In this document: in pieces, positions 63,395 to 64,000 of the stretch | How positions within the stretch are numbered: the first letter of the stretch is position 1 | Layout of the letters: each line of letters starts with the position of its first letter | DNA from: Enterobacter sp. 638 | GTDB lineage: Bacteria; Pseudomonadota; Gammaproteobacteria; Enterobacterales; Enterobacteriaceae | NCBI RefSeq assembly: GCF_000016325.1 | Contig: NC_009425.1 | Span: 1 to 64,000 of the forward strand | Length of the DNA stretch: 64,000 nt | Direction of reading: 5' to 3' | Notes under the pieces: model-generated | The model's input: only the letters and a program-made list of their open reading frames with translations | The model's database searches: none | Told to the model about the DNA's origin: nothing | Program-made: the position numbers and the translations under genes

Positions 63395-63553
63395 ATGTCT
63401 ATCATCGATTACGCAATGAAACTCATCAGTGGTGCAGCCACAGTCACCTGTCCCATTTGCGGGTCTAAATCGACTCAGCCAGTCTCAAAAATCCGTCTGA
63501 AACAGGCCATGCTTTGCCCGGGATGCAAAGCTCTGTTTATACCAACACGATAG
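63395..63553 (+). CDS. YnfU-like zinc-ribbon protein (52 aa)
   Basis: AAAGG precedes the ATG. The product has two Cys-Pro-x-Cys knuckles (VTCPICGSKS and MLCPGCKALF) separated by a QPVSKIRLKQ-type linker, matching YnfU-type small zinc-binding proteins of enterobacteria. Predicted cytoplasmic, binding one zinc. Function unknown. Confidence 0.75.
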   Translation: MSIIDYAMKLISGAATVTCPICGSKSTQPVSKIRLKQAMLCPGCKALFIPTR

Positions 63554-63708
63554 CGCCTTCCAGAGAATCATGCACAAACTGATGTTCTATACTCAGATAT
63601 AAACCAGCAGCTGTTAAATCCCTGATGCCTTACGCCCATCCTGAGAGAACCCTTCTGAACTGATTTCGCAACTGCTCCTGCGCGTTAACGTCGCATCAGA
63701 GCAACGCT

Positions 63709-64000
63709 ATGAATATAAATCCCAGGGCGTGGCTTCGCCGCCCCCGTCCCCTGACGCAAACTCCCGGCTGGGCTCCGTTTCCGGTTAACGACCCGGCGGG
63801 TGAAATTCCTCTGCGGCCAGAGCTGTTTTCAACACCTCAGATGGAGCGTTATGGTCAAAAACTGGCGCGTACCCATAAAATTTCTCCAGATAAACTGCCT
63901 TACTACCTCCTTAAACGGCTCGGTGAAAATGAGGCCGTCATTACGCAAAACTGTTACGAACTCAATGCACGTAAAAAAACGACCATTATGCCCGCCGGGG
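63709..64000 (+). CDS. 5' end of a cyclic beta-1,2-glucan synthase-like gene (partial)
   Basis: The frame from the ATG at 63709 is open to the window end: RAWLRRPRPLTQTPGWAPFP, ELFSTPQMERYGQKLARTHK, LPYYLLKRLGENEAVITQNC. I associate this start with the very large GH94/glucoamylase-type cyclic beta-1,2-glucan synthases of some Enterobacter and related species. It runs beyond the window, so the catalytic parts cannot be inspected. Confidence 0.6.
   Translation, partial: MNINPRAWLRRPRPLTQTPGWAPFPVNDPAGEIPLRPELFSTPQMERYGQKLARTHKISPDKLPYYLLKRLGENEAVITQNCYELNARKKTTIMPAG

Overview
The window reads as an accessory region of an enterobacterial chromosome (Enterobacter/Leclercia/Klebsiella relatives; I cannot fix the genus). 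The pointers are a UspF-like stress protein, an srfABC operon, a YnfU-like zinc ribbon, the start of a cyclic beta-1,2-glucan synthase-like gene at the right edge, enterobacterial promoters and ribosome binding sites, and plasmid-type mobile DNA in the middle. No rRNA, tRNA or CRISPR array was recognised.

Left part (1-18.8 kb): a surface-protein island of moderate to low GC. Two very similar giant autotransporters (78-4817 and 10472-15256) are interleaved with three orphan LuxR-type regulators (5864, 9731, 15697) and a hybrid histidine kinase/NarL-type response regulator pair. It ends in a small membrane protein, a Wzx-like flippase and a TupA-like ATP-grasp protein without any glycosyltransferase. 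Relics of an IS5-family element lie inside.

19-25.4 kb: two compact metabolic/redox modules. One is a MarR-type regulator with a clear operator facing a thioredoxin-fold protein, a DUF2024 protein and a Rof-like Rho antagonist. The other is a vitamin B6 module: a MocR-type regulator diverging from a YggS-type PLP-binding protein, a PdxY-like kinase and a small CxxC protein, with a glutamine amidotransferase downstream of the regulator.

25.4-43 kb: mobile and plasmid-like DNA. It holds parDE; a tight GC-rich operon of unknown function cut by Tn3-family ends; an 8.2-kb Tn3-family transposon carrying an AraC regulator plus three oxidoreductases; a truncated IS481-family element that itself truncates a LysR gene; relBE with a nonsense mutation in the toxin; a tyrosine recombinase; and a decayed AT-rich stretch.

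42.6-59.7 kb: one long leftward transcription unit built around srfA-srfB-srfC. It encodes two von Willebrand A proteins, an Hsp70/actin-fold ATPase (SrfB), a P-loop GTPase-like protein (SrfC), bitopic membrane proteins, a complete MacB/FtsX-type ABC transporter, an FGE-sulfatase-like exported protein, two coiled-coil lipoproteins, a small exported protein and a broken terminal gene. I regard this as the best candidate for an under-described envelope-spanning machine; a 54-residue gene overlapping the start of srfA is easily missed.

Right edge (59.7-64 kb): ISNCY relic, a TacAT-type GNAT toxin/antitoxin pair with two operators, an ADP-ribosyltransferase-like protein, a truncated thioredoxin gene, uspF, an IS3 scrap, a YnfU-like gene and the 5' end of a GH94-type gene.
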